From Planctomycetota bacterium (GTDB lineage Bacteria; Planctomycetota; Planctomycetia; Pirellulales; UBA7805), in the NCBI GenBank assembly GCA_014237955.1, contig JABABY010000023.1, forward strand, positions 1 to 6,497: a stretch of DNA of 6,497 bases, in the 5' to 3' direction. A program made the translations under genes and the position numbers. Position 1 is the first letter of the stretch; every line of letters starts with the position of its first letter. Shown here piece after piece: positions 1 through 6,122 of this stretch. The notes under the pieces were generated by a model that saw only the letters and a program-made list of their open reading frames with translations, made no database searches and was not told the DNA's origin.

Positions 1-215
1 GGGAAAGAGGGCTGTAAGCCTTAAAATTTCGGAAAAATCGTCTGCTTGGCAGTATTTCAGACGCAGGCTACCGCTGCCCGGAGAGATCGACTGGGGGAAG
101 GCGAAGCACCCTTTGGGCGTAGGAGTACCCCAAAATTGCACATGTTATGCCAGTGGTCCCAAGACCCAGTTTGCAGCACCCAACAGGCAAACGGGACGAA
201 AGCTCGGCTTGGCCC
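1..215. other. Non-coding stretch upstream of rpmJ, rich in inverted repeats
   Basis: No frame on either strand gives a recognisable protein here. The first 24 bases can be read as a seven-residue tail GKEGCKP plus TAA, possibly the end of an upstream gene, but this is too short to identify. The stretch has several inverted repeats: CGTCTG at 39-44 with CAGACG at 58-63; TGGGG at 92-96 with CCCCA at 128-132; GGTC at 155-158 with GACC at 163-166 around a CCAA loop; and the best one, CCC plus GTTTGC (165-174, one bulged A) with GCAAAC plus GGG (187-195). They could form a structured RNA, a leader, or the 3' region of an upstream transcript. I could not match it to RNase P RNA, tmRNA, SRP RNA or a common riboswitch by its conserved boxes. 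infA, often just before rpmJ in bacteria, is not present in these bases. Confidence 0.45.
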
Positions 216-216
216 C

Positions 217-246
217 TTGATTGGAAACCCCTACAGGGTATATATT
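217..246 (+). promoter_or_regulatory. Candidate sigma70-type promoter for the rpmJ-rplQ operon
   Basis: TTGATT at 217-222 and TATATT at 241-246 are separated by 18 nt, close to the -35/-10 consensus and spacing. Transcription would start near 252, giving a leader of about 34 nt before the rpmJ start. The spacer holds a small dyad, CCCT-AC-AGGG (229-238), which could be an operator or chance. The placement immediately upstream of the operon supports the call, but it rests on consensus matching only. Confidence 0.4.
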
Positions 247-285
247 TCGTGGTTTATCCAGCTAATCGGAAGGGTTGTCAAAGCC

Positions 286-399
286 GTGAAGGTCCGCGCC
301 AGCGTCAAACGCATCTGTGAAAACTGCAAGGTAGTTCGACGTCGGGGAGTTGTTTTTGTCGTTTGCAGCAATCCCCGTCACAAGCAGCGACAGGGTTGA
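286..399 (+). CDS. rpmJ: Large ribosomal subunit protein bL36
   Basis: This encodes the 37-residue 50S protein bL36, a small zinc-ribbon protein that binds 23S rRNA. The sequence begins MKVRASVKRICENCK and ends NPRHKQRQG, matching the family across its whole length. The zinc ligands Cys11, Cys14, Cys27 and His32 are all present, so this is the zinc-binding (C+) form. I chose the GTG at 286 because it gives exactly the family N-terminus; the same frame stays open upstream to about 46, but that part has no resemblance to bL36. A purine-rich GGAAGGG at 268-274 lies 11 nt before the start and may serve as a ribosome binding site. It is the first gene of the alpha operon here; rpsM follows after a loose 165-nt gap (400-564), in which I see only a short stem and the rpsM ribosome binding site. 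Confidence 0.95.
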   Translation: MKVRASVKRICENCKVVRRRGVVFVVCSNPRHKQRQG

Positions 400-564
400 A
401 TAGCGACAACATATGACTGGTATCTCCCGTCGTATGAAAACTGGACGAGCCAACTCCTGCTATGGCATTTTTTCGATAATGCGGCTGGGTAGTTCTTCCC
501 CAAAAAATAATTATCCCGATGCACCGCAGACAGTTGACGCAGTGCCAGGAGAAACAAAAGACAT

Positions 565-948
565 ATGCCTCGTTTACTCGGTGTTGACATTCCAAACGAT
601 CGTCCTACGGTTGTTTCGCTGACGTATCTTTATGGTGTCGGCCCAAAGAGTGCTAGGCAACTATGCCAAGATGCTGGTATCGAGCCTACAAAACGTGCCC
701 GTGACCTTCATGAAGATGAGGTTGCGAGACTTGCTGCTTTACTCGACAAAGATTATGTCGTGGAAGGCACACTTCGGCGTCAAATTGCACAGAATGTTTC
801 GCGACTTCGGGACATCGCCTGCTATCGCGGCCTTCGGCATCGACGTGGCCTGCCGGTTCGAGGGCAGCGCACACGAACGAATGCACGAACTCGCAAAGGA
901 CCTCGGAGAACCGTGGCGGGTAAAAAGGGCGTGAAAGACCTACGTTAA
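565..948 (+). CDS. rpsM: Small ribosomal subunit protein uS13
   Basis: This encodes uS13, a 30S head protein that binds 16S rRNA and contacts the large subunit and the P-site tRNA. The 127 residues align end to end with the family. The N-terminus PRLLGVDIPNDR is typical, residues 19-39 (LTYLYGVGPKSARQL and on) form the helix-two-turn-helix region, and the very basic segment YRGLRHRRGLPVRGQRTRTN around residues 87-106 is the signature. The basic tail ends KKGVKDLR. The ATG at 565 gives the standard N-terminus. AGGAG at 547-551 is 13 nt upstream, longer than the ideal spacing. It lies second in the alpha operon, 82 nt before rpsK. Confidence 0.97.
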   Translation: MPRLLGVDIPNDRPTVVSLTYLYGVGPKSARQLCQDAGIEPTKRARDLHEDEVARLAALLDKDYVVEGTLRRQIAQNVSRLRDIACYRGLRHRRGLPVRGQRTRTNARTRKGPRRTVAGKKGVKDLR

Positions 949-975
949 GTCAGAAATACTTTTTGAAATATGCAT

Positions 976-1019
976 GTTGGTCTGCGGAATGCAAAGATGT
1001 ACCAACCGGTAATTAGGAG
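976..1019 (+). promoter_or_regulatory. Hairpin and ribosome binding site ahead of rpsK
   Basis: GTTGGT (976-981) pairs perfectly with ACCAAC (1001-1006), and an inner TGC/GCA pair (983-985 with 991-993) closes a GGAAT loop. The AGGAG ribosome binding site for rpsK is at 1015-1019, only eight bases after the stem. There is no U-run after the stem, so it does not look like an intrinsic terminator. It could influence rpsK translation or mRNA processing; the structure is seen in the sequence, the role is inference. Confidence 0.35.
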
Positions 1020-1030
1020 TCAATAACGCG

Positions 1031-1411
1031 GTGGCAAAAGGCAAAAAAAAGAAAGTCCGACGTAACGTTTCTGTTGGCATTGTTTACATCAAGGCAACGT
1101 TCAACAACACAACGGTTACGGTAACCGATATCAAAGGGGATACCCTTTGCTGGGCAAGTGCGGGGACATCCGGTTTCAAAGGTAGCCGCAAGAGCACACC
1201 CTTTGCCGGCCAATGTGCAGCACAACAGGCAGCAGAAAAAGCAAAGAAATTTGGCATCAAAGACGTCGACGTTCGCGTCAACGGACCAGGCGGTGGGCGA
1301 GAAAGTGCGATCACCGCATTACAGTCGGCTGGAGTAAACATCAAATCGATTGAAGATATTACACCGATGCCTCACAATGGTTGTCGCCCGGGCAAAAAAC
1401 GACGAGTCTAA
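1031..1411 (+). CDS. rpsK: Small ribosomal subunit protein uS11
   Basis: This encodes uS11, a 30S platform protein that binds 16S rRNA near the E site. The 126 residues match the family: a lysine-rich start (MAKGKKKKVRR), the segment GTSGFKGSRKSTPFAGQ around residues 45-61, NGPGGGRESA around 84-93, and the near-invariant C-terminus TPMPHNGCRPGKKRRV. The start is a GTG at 1031, supported by AGGAG at 1015-1019, 11 nt upstream; any later start would cut off the basic N-terminus. The usual GPGSGR is GPGGGR here, a small change I would not over-interpret. The gene sits between rpsM (82 nt before) and rpsD (84 nt after). Confidence 0.97.
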   Translation: MAKGKKKKVRRNVSVGIVYIKATFNNTTVTVTDIKGDTLCWASAGTSGFKGSRKSTPFAGQCAAQQAAEKAKKFGIKDVDVRVNGPGGGRESAITALQSAGVNIKSIEDITPMPHNGCRPGKKRRV

Positions 1412-1495
1412 GAGGCTGAAGCACAGAGACAGATCTATCGGCAGTATTTGTCGTTCCTATACTCTACATTTTTTAAAATTAGCTGGAATAGAAGT

Positions 1496-2122
1496 ATGGC
1501 GCGTTACACAGGCCCTGTTTGCCGACTTTGTCGGCGAGACGGAATGAAATTGTTTTTAAAGGGCACTCGTTGCGACACGCCTAAGTGCGGTTACGATCGC
1601 AGAGATTCTCCTCCTGGCATGCACCAATTTCGCCGAGGAAAGCTCACCGAATATGCGACCCAACTTCGCGAAAAACAAAAGGTAAAACATTATTACGGTG
1701 TCCTGGAGCGGCAATTTCGAAGTTATTTTAAACGGGCGACCCAAGCTTCGGGAAATACCGGCGATGTGTTGCTCAGTTTACTAGAACGACGGTTTGACAA
1801 TGTTGTTCATCGTTTGGGATTTGGGCAAAGTCGAGCTCAGGCCCGACAACTGATTTCTCATGGACATTTCACCGTCAATGGCCAATTTGTGGATATCGCG
1901 AGTTTTCAGGTACGAACGGGAGATGTCATACAAGTAAAAAATCGCAAAAAGAGCCTTCAGGCGGTGGTGGCCAATGTTTCAGAGAACCAGCGCGATGTAC
2001 CTGATTTTCTGAGTGTCGTCGAAGGTGCCATTCCAGAAGGCCGGGTATCTCGATTACCTGAAGTGGAAGACATCTCGATCCCGGTCCAAGTCCAGTTGAT
2101 TATTGAATTGTGTTCAAAGTAG
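1496..2122 (+). CDS. rpsD: Small ribosomal subunit protein uS4, zinc-binding form
   Basis: This encodes uS4, a primary 16S rRNA-binding protein that starts 30S assembly; in some bacteria it also represses this operon's translation. From the ATG at 1496 the protein is 208 residues, the usual length, and starts MARYTGPVCRLCRR like Thermus S4. The zinc knuckle is complete: Cys9-X2-Cys12-X13-Cys26-X4-Cys31. The S4 RNA-binding domain covers about residues 97-160, with ERRFDNVVHRLGF, SRAQARQLISHGH and the TGDVIQV turn, and the C-terminus VQVQLIIELCSK is typical. The frame is open back to an ATG at 1448, but the 16 extra residues are unlike the family, so I use 1496. The ribosome binding site is weak (GGAA at 1485-1488). 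rpoA follows after only 21 nt, the tightest junction of the operon. Confidence 0.97.
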   Translation: MARYTGPVCRLCRRDGMKLFLKGTRCDTPKCGYDRRDSPPGMHQFRRGKLTEYATQLREKQKVKHYYGVLERQFRSYFKRATQASGNTGDVLLSLLERRFDNVVHRLGFGQSRAQARQLISHGHFTVNGQFVDIASFQVRTGDVIQVKNRKKSLQAVVANVSENQRDVPDFLSVVEGAIPEGRVSRLPEVEDISIPVQVQLIIELCSK

Positions 2123-2143
2123 TAGCGGTTACGGAGAGAAACC

Positions 2144-3139
2144 ATGCATATTCGTTGGCGCGGTCTAGAACTTCCCAGTCAGGTCCGATGTGAAGCAGAA
2201 ACTCTTTCAGGAACCTATGGGAAATTCGTTGTAGAACCGTTTGAAAGGGGATTTGGCGTCACCATCGGAAACAGCCTTCGGCGGATACTTTTATCCAGCC
2301 TCGAAGGTAGTGCGATCACACAGATTCGCATTCAGGGTGCGCAACATGAGTTCACAACCATCGACGGTGTTGTGGAAGATGCAACCGATATTGTTTTAAA
2401 TATCAAATCCCTGGTTGTTAAAAATCATGCTGACTCAACGAAAGTTATTCGGATTGAAAAAAATGCACCCGGCGAGATCACCGGGGCAGATATTTTAACG
2501 GATGGCTCTGTCGAAGTGGTCAATAAAGGACACAAAATTGCGACAATGAGTGGCGACAATGAGTTTGTCATGGAAATGGTTGTCGAGAATGGGCGAGGAT
2601 ATATTCCAGCTTCGGAACATACTCCAAGTCAGCAGGAAGTAGGCATCATTCCGATCGATGCTGTCTACAGTCCTGTCGTCCGTGTTCGTTACGAGGTGGA
2701 ATCAACCAGCGTCGGACAAAAAACAAATTACGATAAGCTGACCTTGGAAATCTGGACGAATGGCAGTATCGAACCCGAAATTGCCTTAGTTGAAGCGTCA
2801 AAAATACTTCGCAAACACCTCAATCCATTTGTTCAGTACAGCGAACTTGGCTCCGAGGTCCACAGTAATGTGCGCACCAATCCGGATGGAGTCGATCCAG
2901 CACTTGAAAAAAAAATGAATATGAATATTGCTGAGTTGCATCTTTCAGTGCGAGCCGGCAATTGTCTGGAATCGGAAGGCATCCTGACGGTGCGCGATCT
3001 TGTCCTCAAAAACGAAGACTCGCTCATGGAAGTACGCAATTTTGGCGATACAACACTACAGGAAGTCTACGACAAACTTGGAGAACTCGGCTTGCGTTTG
3101 GGCATGCGGTTACCATCATCCTCGGCACCCTCTTTTTAA
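2144..3139 (+). CDS. rpoA: DNA-directed RNA polymerase subunit alpha
   Basis: This encodes the alpha subunit, which dimerises to nucleate RNA polymerase assembly and whose C-terminal domain contacts upstream promoter DNA and activators. The protein is 331 residues, a normal length. The N-terminal domain shows the assembly signature GFGVTIGNSLRRILLSSLEG (residues 36-55), and the C-terminal domain starts near residue 255. In it, R270, N273 and C274 correspond to E. coli R265, N268 and C269 of the DNA-binding determinant. The E. coli K298 position falls in NFGDTT (299-304) and is not lysine, and K271 is replaced by glutamate. The N-terminus IRWRGLELPS resembles what I recall of planctomycete RpoA. 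A good GGAGAG at 2133-2138 lies five bases before the ATG. Confidence 0.98.
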   Translation: MHIRWRGLELPSQVRCEAETLSGTYGKFVVEPFERGFGVTIGNSLRRILLSSLEGSAITQIRIQGAQHEFTTIDGVVEDATDIVLNIKSLVVKNHADSTKVIRIEKNAPGEITGADILTDGSVEVVNKGHKIATMSGDNEFVMEMVVENGRGYIPASEHTPSQQEVGIIPIDAVYSPVVRVRYEVESTSVGQKTNYDKLTLEIWTNGSIEPEIALVEASKILRKHLNPFVQYSELGSEVHSNVRTNPDGVDPALEKKMNMNIAELHLSVRAGNCLESEGILTVRDLVLKNEDSLMEVRNFGDTTLQEVYDKLGELGLRLGMRLPSSSAPSF

Positions 3140-3223
3140 AAGCTGCGTGTGTTGTTGGATGGGTTTGAGCCTGCGACCAGTTGGTTTAATTTTCTGTACT
3201 TTAATTAGCGATCGTGATTTGTC

Positions 3224-3928
3224 ATGCGACATCGAAGACGAGGTCGAATCTTAGGACGCTCACCGAGCCACCGGCGGGCGATGCTCAAAAATCTGGCATC
3301 CAGCCTGCTTCTGACAGAGCGAGACGCTGAATATGATGATAATGCACCTCAGCTAAAGGGCCGTATTGTTACAACTATGGCAAAGGCAAAAGAGGTTCGA
3401 CCGCTTATCGAACGTTGTATTACAATCGCCCGCAATACCCTTGAAGACCAACGAAATGCCGATGCCCTAGCCCCCGACGAGGAAAGGAATTCCGAGGGCT
3501 GGAAACAGTGGCGCGCAAGCGACCGCTGGAAAGAGTGGAATCAGGCAATCGCGCCCGTTCTTTCTGCACGTCGCCGTACGATCCAACTTTTGGGAAATAA
3601 AGAAGCCGTCTCCATTCTTTTCGATGATATTGCTCCCCGATTTGAAGATCGCCCCGGTGGCTATACGCGTATCATGCGTTTAGCCAAACCACGACTTGGC
3701 GATGCGGGGATCCAGGTTATTCTGGAATTGGTTGGCGAGCGGGACCGCGTTAAAAGCCCGAGCGTTCAACCCCCACAATTTGAAAACGAGACCTCTGCGG
3801 CGAGTGATCGTGCCACTGAGGATGAGGAAATCATCGATGAGGCCCAAGGCGAGGAAGCCTCTGCGGCCCCTGATGAGGTCGGCGATGGTGATGCTCAGGA
3901 AAATGAAGCATCGGCCGACAAGGAATAG
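3224..3928 (+). CDS. rplQ: Large ribosomal subunit protein bL17 with insertions and acidic tail
   Basis: This encodes bL17, a 50S protein near the polypeptide exit tunnel. Family signatures are clear: MRHRRRGRILGRSPSHRRAM at the start, KAKEVRPLIE near residues 54-63, and IAPRFEDRPGGYTRIMRL at 136-153 with ILELVGERD after it. At 234 residues it is almost twice the usual 115-130. Compared with E. coli bL17 there is an insertion of about 13 residues (about 34-46), a second of about 40 (about 71-111) rich in Trp and charged residues, and a tail of about 60. In residues 187-234, 19 of 48 are Asp or Glu and only two are Lys or Arg. From memory, planctomycete bL17 shares these internal insertions. 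No Shine-Dalgarno sequence is visible before the ATG; the 84-nt gap after rpoA is T-rich. It ends the alpha operon. Confidence 0.95.
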   Translation: MRHRRRGRILGRSPSHRRAMLKNLASSLLLTERDAEYDDNAPQLKGRIVTTMAKAKEVRPLIERCITIARNTLEDQRNADALAPDEERNSEGWKQWRASDRWKEWNQAIAPVLSARRRTIQLLGNKEAVSILFDDIAPRFEDRPGGYTRIMRLAKPRLGDAGIQVILELVGERDRVKSPSVQPPQFENETSAASDRATEDEEIIDEAQGEEASAAPDEVGDGDAQENEASADKE

Positions 3929-4000
3929 CCGGCAACAGAAACGAGATGCTTTATTTGTCTCCATGAAGAACACTTGTCCGCTCCTCTAAGCTGACACGAT

Positions 4001-4639
4001 ATGGGATTTGGGTCACGGATGGCCACGCCTTTTCAACGTTCTCGAAAAGTATCTTTACCCAAGTCGCAATCTGGATTCGATTTCACAGATCACATACGGC
4101 GACTGTGTGAAGATATGGTCTCGCGTCTTCCACAGTTGGCGCACATCGACATGCAGTATGTGGCAGTCAGTTTCTGCCAAGCGCGCAAAAATGTCAGTCA
4201 CGGACTACAAGCATCCCTCACTCCCATGCGTTTCGAGGGAGGAGAACGCGACCTAGTAAAGAAAGACGAGCGATGGCAGGTCCAGAAAATACGGGACCAA
4301 CAGGGTCGGGAGATGCTCTACCTGCTGAGTTTTTATATGCCTCGTTTTCAGAACCAGCCATTTCGCGAAAAACTGCTGACCATCGTGCACGAATTATGGC
4401 ACATCAGCCCATATTTCAATGGTGATTTGCGAAGACTTCCGGGACGCTGTTACGTCCATTCTGAGAGTGAAAAGGCGTACGATGCTGCTATGGCAATCTT
4501 GGCAGATGATTGGCTTTCGCGAGCCCCATCGCCAACCATCTACAGCTTTTTAAAAATGTCCTTTGCAGAATTACAAAAACACTATGGCACCATTGAAGGC
4601 TTACAAATCAGCACTCCCAAGTTGATTCGCTGCCATTAA
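4001..4639 (+). CDS. Putative zinc metallopeptidase, HELWH type
   Basis: The product (212 residues) carries a HExxH zinc-peptidase motif, HELWH, at residues 130-134, inside a hydrophobic helix (LLTIVHELWHI). It is followed by GDLRRLPGRCYVHSESEKAYDA (141-162, given here only as landmarks G141, R145, G148, H153), where His153 or an acidic residue could be the third zinc ligand. This arrangement, HExxH then a GDLRR-PGR-Y-H stretch, resembles the family annotated as putative phage-type metallopeptidase (Pfam PhageMetallopep); the assignment is from memory. No signal peptide or membrane segment is visible, so it is probably cytoplasmic; the substrate is unknown. It lies 72 nt after rplQ with no clear terminator between, so cotranscription is possible. 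The start is uncertain: ATG at 4001 or 4019 (MATPFQRSRK), neither with a good ribosome binding site. Confidence 0.75.
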   Translation: MGFGSRMATPFQRSRKVSLPKSQSGFDFTDHIRRLCEDMVSRLPQLAHIDMQYVAVSFCQARKNVSHGLQASLTPMRFEGGERDLVKKDERWQVQKIRDQQGREMLYLLSFYMPRFQNQPFREKLLTIVHELWHISPYFNGDLRRLPGRCYVHSESEKAYDAAMAILADDWLSRAPSPTIYSFLKMSFAELQKHYGTIEGLQISTPKLIRCH

Positions 4640-4648
4640 GAATGATAG

Positions 4649-4757
4649 AAACGCTAAGTGCGTTTGCGATGGCTAACTCTAAACACGCACGTTACACCAC
4701 ACAGTCACATCAAACATAATGTTGTTGATGAGAATGAACACACCATGGGTAGCCCAT
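4649..4757. repeat. Three short inverted repeats after the metallopeptidase gene
   Basis: AAACGC-TAAGT-GCGTTT (4649-4665) is a perfect 6-bp hairpin ten bases after the metallopeptidase stop. CATCAA (4708-4713) faces TTGATG (4725-4730), and ATGGG-TAG-CCCAT (4745-4757) is a 5-bp hairpin. None is followed by a U-run on either strand, so none is a standard intrinsic terminator, although the first is placed where the + strand transcript would be expected to end. I see no gene in 4640-4790. Confidence 0.35.
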
Positions 4758-4790
4758 TAAAATCGCCGAAAAGAAATCCCTAAAATCTAA

Positions 4791-5041
4791 ATGAACGTTT
4801 CTTTGTGTTTTGAAAATGACAAGTCTGTTTTAGATGTGGGCTGCGGTCTCGGCTGAATGGTCTCTTGTTTTTCTTGACTGGCTATCTTTTCCCCTACATA
4901 AATGGGACCATTGAATCGTTTCAGAGTCGAAGAAGGCTACAAATCGCGATTAAAAGAGCAGGATTTGAGAATATACGATACGACGGCAATCGCGTCTTCG
5001 CAGACAAGAAATCGTCAAGAAAATCTGATGAAACTGTTTGA
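4791..5041 (+). pseudogene. Degraded class I SAM-dependent methyltransferase remnant
   Basis: From ATG 4791 one frame reads MNVSLCFENDKSVLDVGCGL and then G before a TGA at 4854-4856. VLDVGCGLG is a textbook motif I, the SAM-binding glycine loop of class I methyltransferases, with the usual hydrophobic strand before it. Moving by two bases, the frame at about 4850-5041 is open and reads LNGLLFFLTGYLFPYINGT and then RRRLQIAIKRAGFENIRYDG before its TGA at 5039; an AGF-containing helix followed by a strand is typical of methyltransferase C-termini (Methyltransf_11/UbiE-like). Motif I and the C-terminal helix are normally about 100 or more residues apart but are only about 50 apart here, so I infer an internal deletion with a frameshift. 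The neighbouring fucose and export genes suggest it once modified a glycan precursor, which is inference. Motif I is the firm part; the C-terminal reading is less certain. Confidence 0.6.
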
Positions 5042-5112
5042 GATCGGCAATCGATTCTCATTGAGAAACATTGATCGATACCAAGGCTTCGATTTGAGCA
5101 AAGATCAAATAT

Positions 5113-5129
5113 TTTCGCACGTTGCGAAA
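5113..5129 (-). terminator. Candidate terminator hairpin after fcl
   Basis: TTTCGCA (5113-5119) and TGCGAAA (5123-5129) form a perfect 7-bp stem with a 3-nt loop, four bases beyond the fcl stop on the minus strand. On that strand the stem is followed by ATATTTG, a weak U-rich tract, while on the + strand there is none. The position fits termination of fcl, but the weak tract keeps confidence modest. Confidence 0.4.
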
Positions 5130-5132
5130 TAG

Positions 5133-6083
5133 CTAGGCTGCCTTGCGGACACGGTTTTTTTGATACCACTGGACTGTCTGTAGCAATCCTTCACGCAGGC
5201 TTGTACTGGAATCAAAACCGAACTCCTCGCGTGCGCGGGTTGTATCAAGACATCTTCGTGGCTGCCCATCCGGTTTTTTTACATCCCAGCGAATCTCCCC
5301 CTCAAAACCGCAAACATCGCAGATAAGATCTGCAAGGTCCCGGATCGAGACTTCATTGCCGGATCCCAGATTAACAGGTTCGGGCCCGTCATATTGTTCC
5401 GTTGCCCGTACAATCCCTTCAGCAGCATCTGCGACGTAAAGAAATTCTCGGGATGCCGATCCGGTGCCCCAGACCTCAATACATTTCTTTCCCGACTCCA
5501 TTGCTTCGCAAACTTTGCGAATCAATGCTGGAATAACATGACTCGACTGCAGGTCAAAATTGTCGTACGGGCCGTACAGATTTACGGGAAAGAGCGTGAT
5601 TGCATTCATTCCATATTGTTGGCGGTAAGCCTGAGACTGCACTAGTAGCATTTTTTTTGCCAATCCATACGGTGCATTGGTTTCCTCGGGATAGCCGTTC
5701 CAGAGATCCTCCTCTCGAAAAGGTACCGGTGTGTATTTGGGGTATGCGCAAATGGATCCCACGGCAACAAATTTTTCGATACCAAATTGCCGAGCCTGCT
5801 CTATGAGTTCAATCCCCATAATGGCATTTTCGTAAAAGAACTTTCCCGGGTTGAGACGATTGGCCTCAATGCCACCTACAACAGCTGCCAAATGGAGAAT
5901 CACATCGGGTCGACTATCAGTGAGCAACTGCTCAATTGCATCCTTATTGCGCAGATCATAGGAACTGCTGCGGGGAACAATAATGGCTCGAGGACCAAAC
6001 GGCTCCAATTGCCGACAGACCTCGCGACCGAGAAAGCCGGCACCACCAGTCACCACAATCGTTTTTTCCTGGAGTTCAGTCAC
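5133..6083 (-). CDS. fcl: GDP-L-fucose synthase
   Basis: The enzyme converts GDP-4-keto-6-deoxymannose to GDP-L-fucose by epimerisation at C3 and C5 and NADPH-dependent reduction, supplying fucose for surface polysaccharide. The 316-residue length is normal. The extended SDR signature is complete: the dinucleotide-binding loop TGGAGFLG (12-19), LHLAAVVGG (64-71) and the catalytic triad Ser110, Tyr139, Lys143 (YGLAKK). Cys112 and His182 match E. coli Cys109 and His179, the acid/base pair for epimerisation, which separates this from a plain sugar epimerase; SREFLYVADAA (211-221) is also typical. The start is a GTG (complement of 6081-6083), with AAGGG at complement 6093-6097, nine bases upstream. 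It lies 110 nt after the ABC transporter gene on the same strand; the GDP-mannose dehydratase (gmd) expected for the pathway is not in the window. Confidence 0.93.
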   Translation of the reverse strand: MTELQEKTIVVTGGAGFLGREVCRQLEPFGPRAIIVPRSSSYDLRNKDAIEQLLTDSRPDVILHLAAVVGGIEANRLNPGKFFYENAIMGIELIEQARQFGIEKFVAVGSICAYPKYTPVPFREEDLWNGYPEETNAPYGLAKKMLLVQSQAYRQQYGMNAITLFPVNLYGPYDNFDLQSSHVIPALIRKVCEAMESGKKCIEVWGTGSASREFLYVADAAEGIVRATEQYDGPEPVNLGSGNEVSIRDLADLICDVCGFEGEIRWDVKKPDGQPRRCLDTTRAREEFGFDSSTSLREGLLQTVQWYQKNRVRKAA

Positions 6084-6122
6084 TTTACTATTCCCTTACT
6101 TCATAACGAGAAAACAACGTGC

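Noticed and set aside
61..166. Glycine or cobalamin riboswitch-like fragments (GGAGAGA, GCCAGTG)
   Set aside because: The other conserved boxes of those riboswitches are absent, so isolated short matches are not enough.
46..285. Open frame extending upstream from rpmJ, suggesting a longer protein
   Set aside because: The bL36 family starts at the GTG at 286; the upstream residues resemble no part of it and overlap the candidate promoter.
534..567. TTGACG at 534-539 as a -35 box for an rpsM promoter
   Set aside because: No acceptable -10 element lies at 16-18 nt; the only TA-rich hexamer downstream overlaps the rpsM start codon.
413..622. 69-residue open frame between rpmJ and rpsM
   Set aside because: It overlaps the true rpsM start in another frame, and its composition and sequence match no known protein; nothing in it looks selected as coding.
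1448..1495. Earlier in-frame ATG for rpsD
   Set aside because: It adds 16 residues not found in uS4; the ATG at 1496 gives the standard MARYTGPVCRLCRR start and normal length.
4649..4665. AAACGC/GCGTTT hairpin as an intrinsic terminator
   Set aside because: The position is good but no U-run follows, so it is listed only as an inverted repeat.
4902..5132. 76-residue open frame starting MGPLNRFRVEEGYK
   Set aside because: It overlaps a different frame that reads like a methyltransferase C-terminus (AGFENIRY). It has no recognisable domain and no ribosome binding site.
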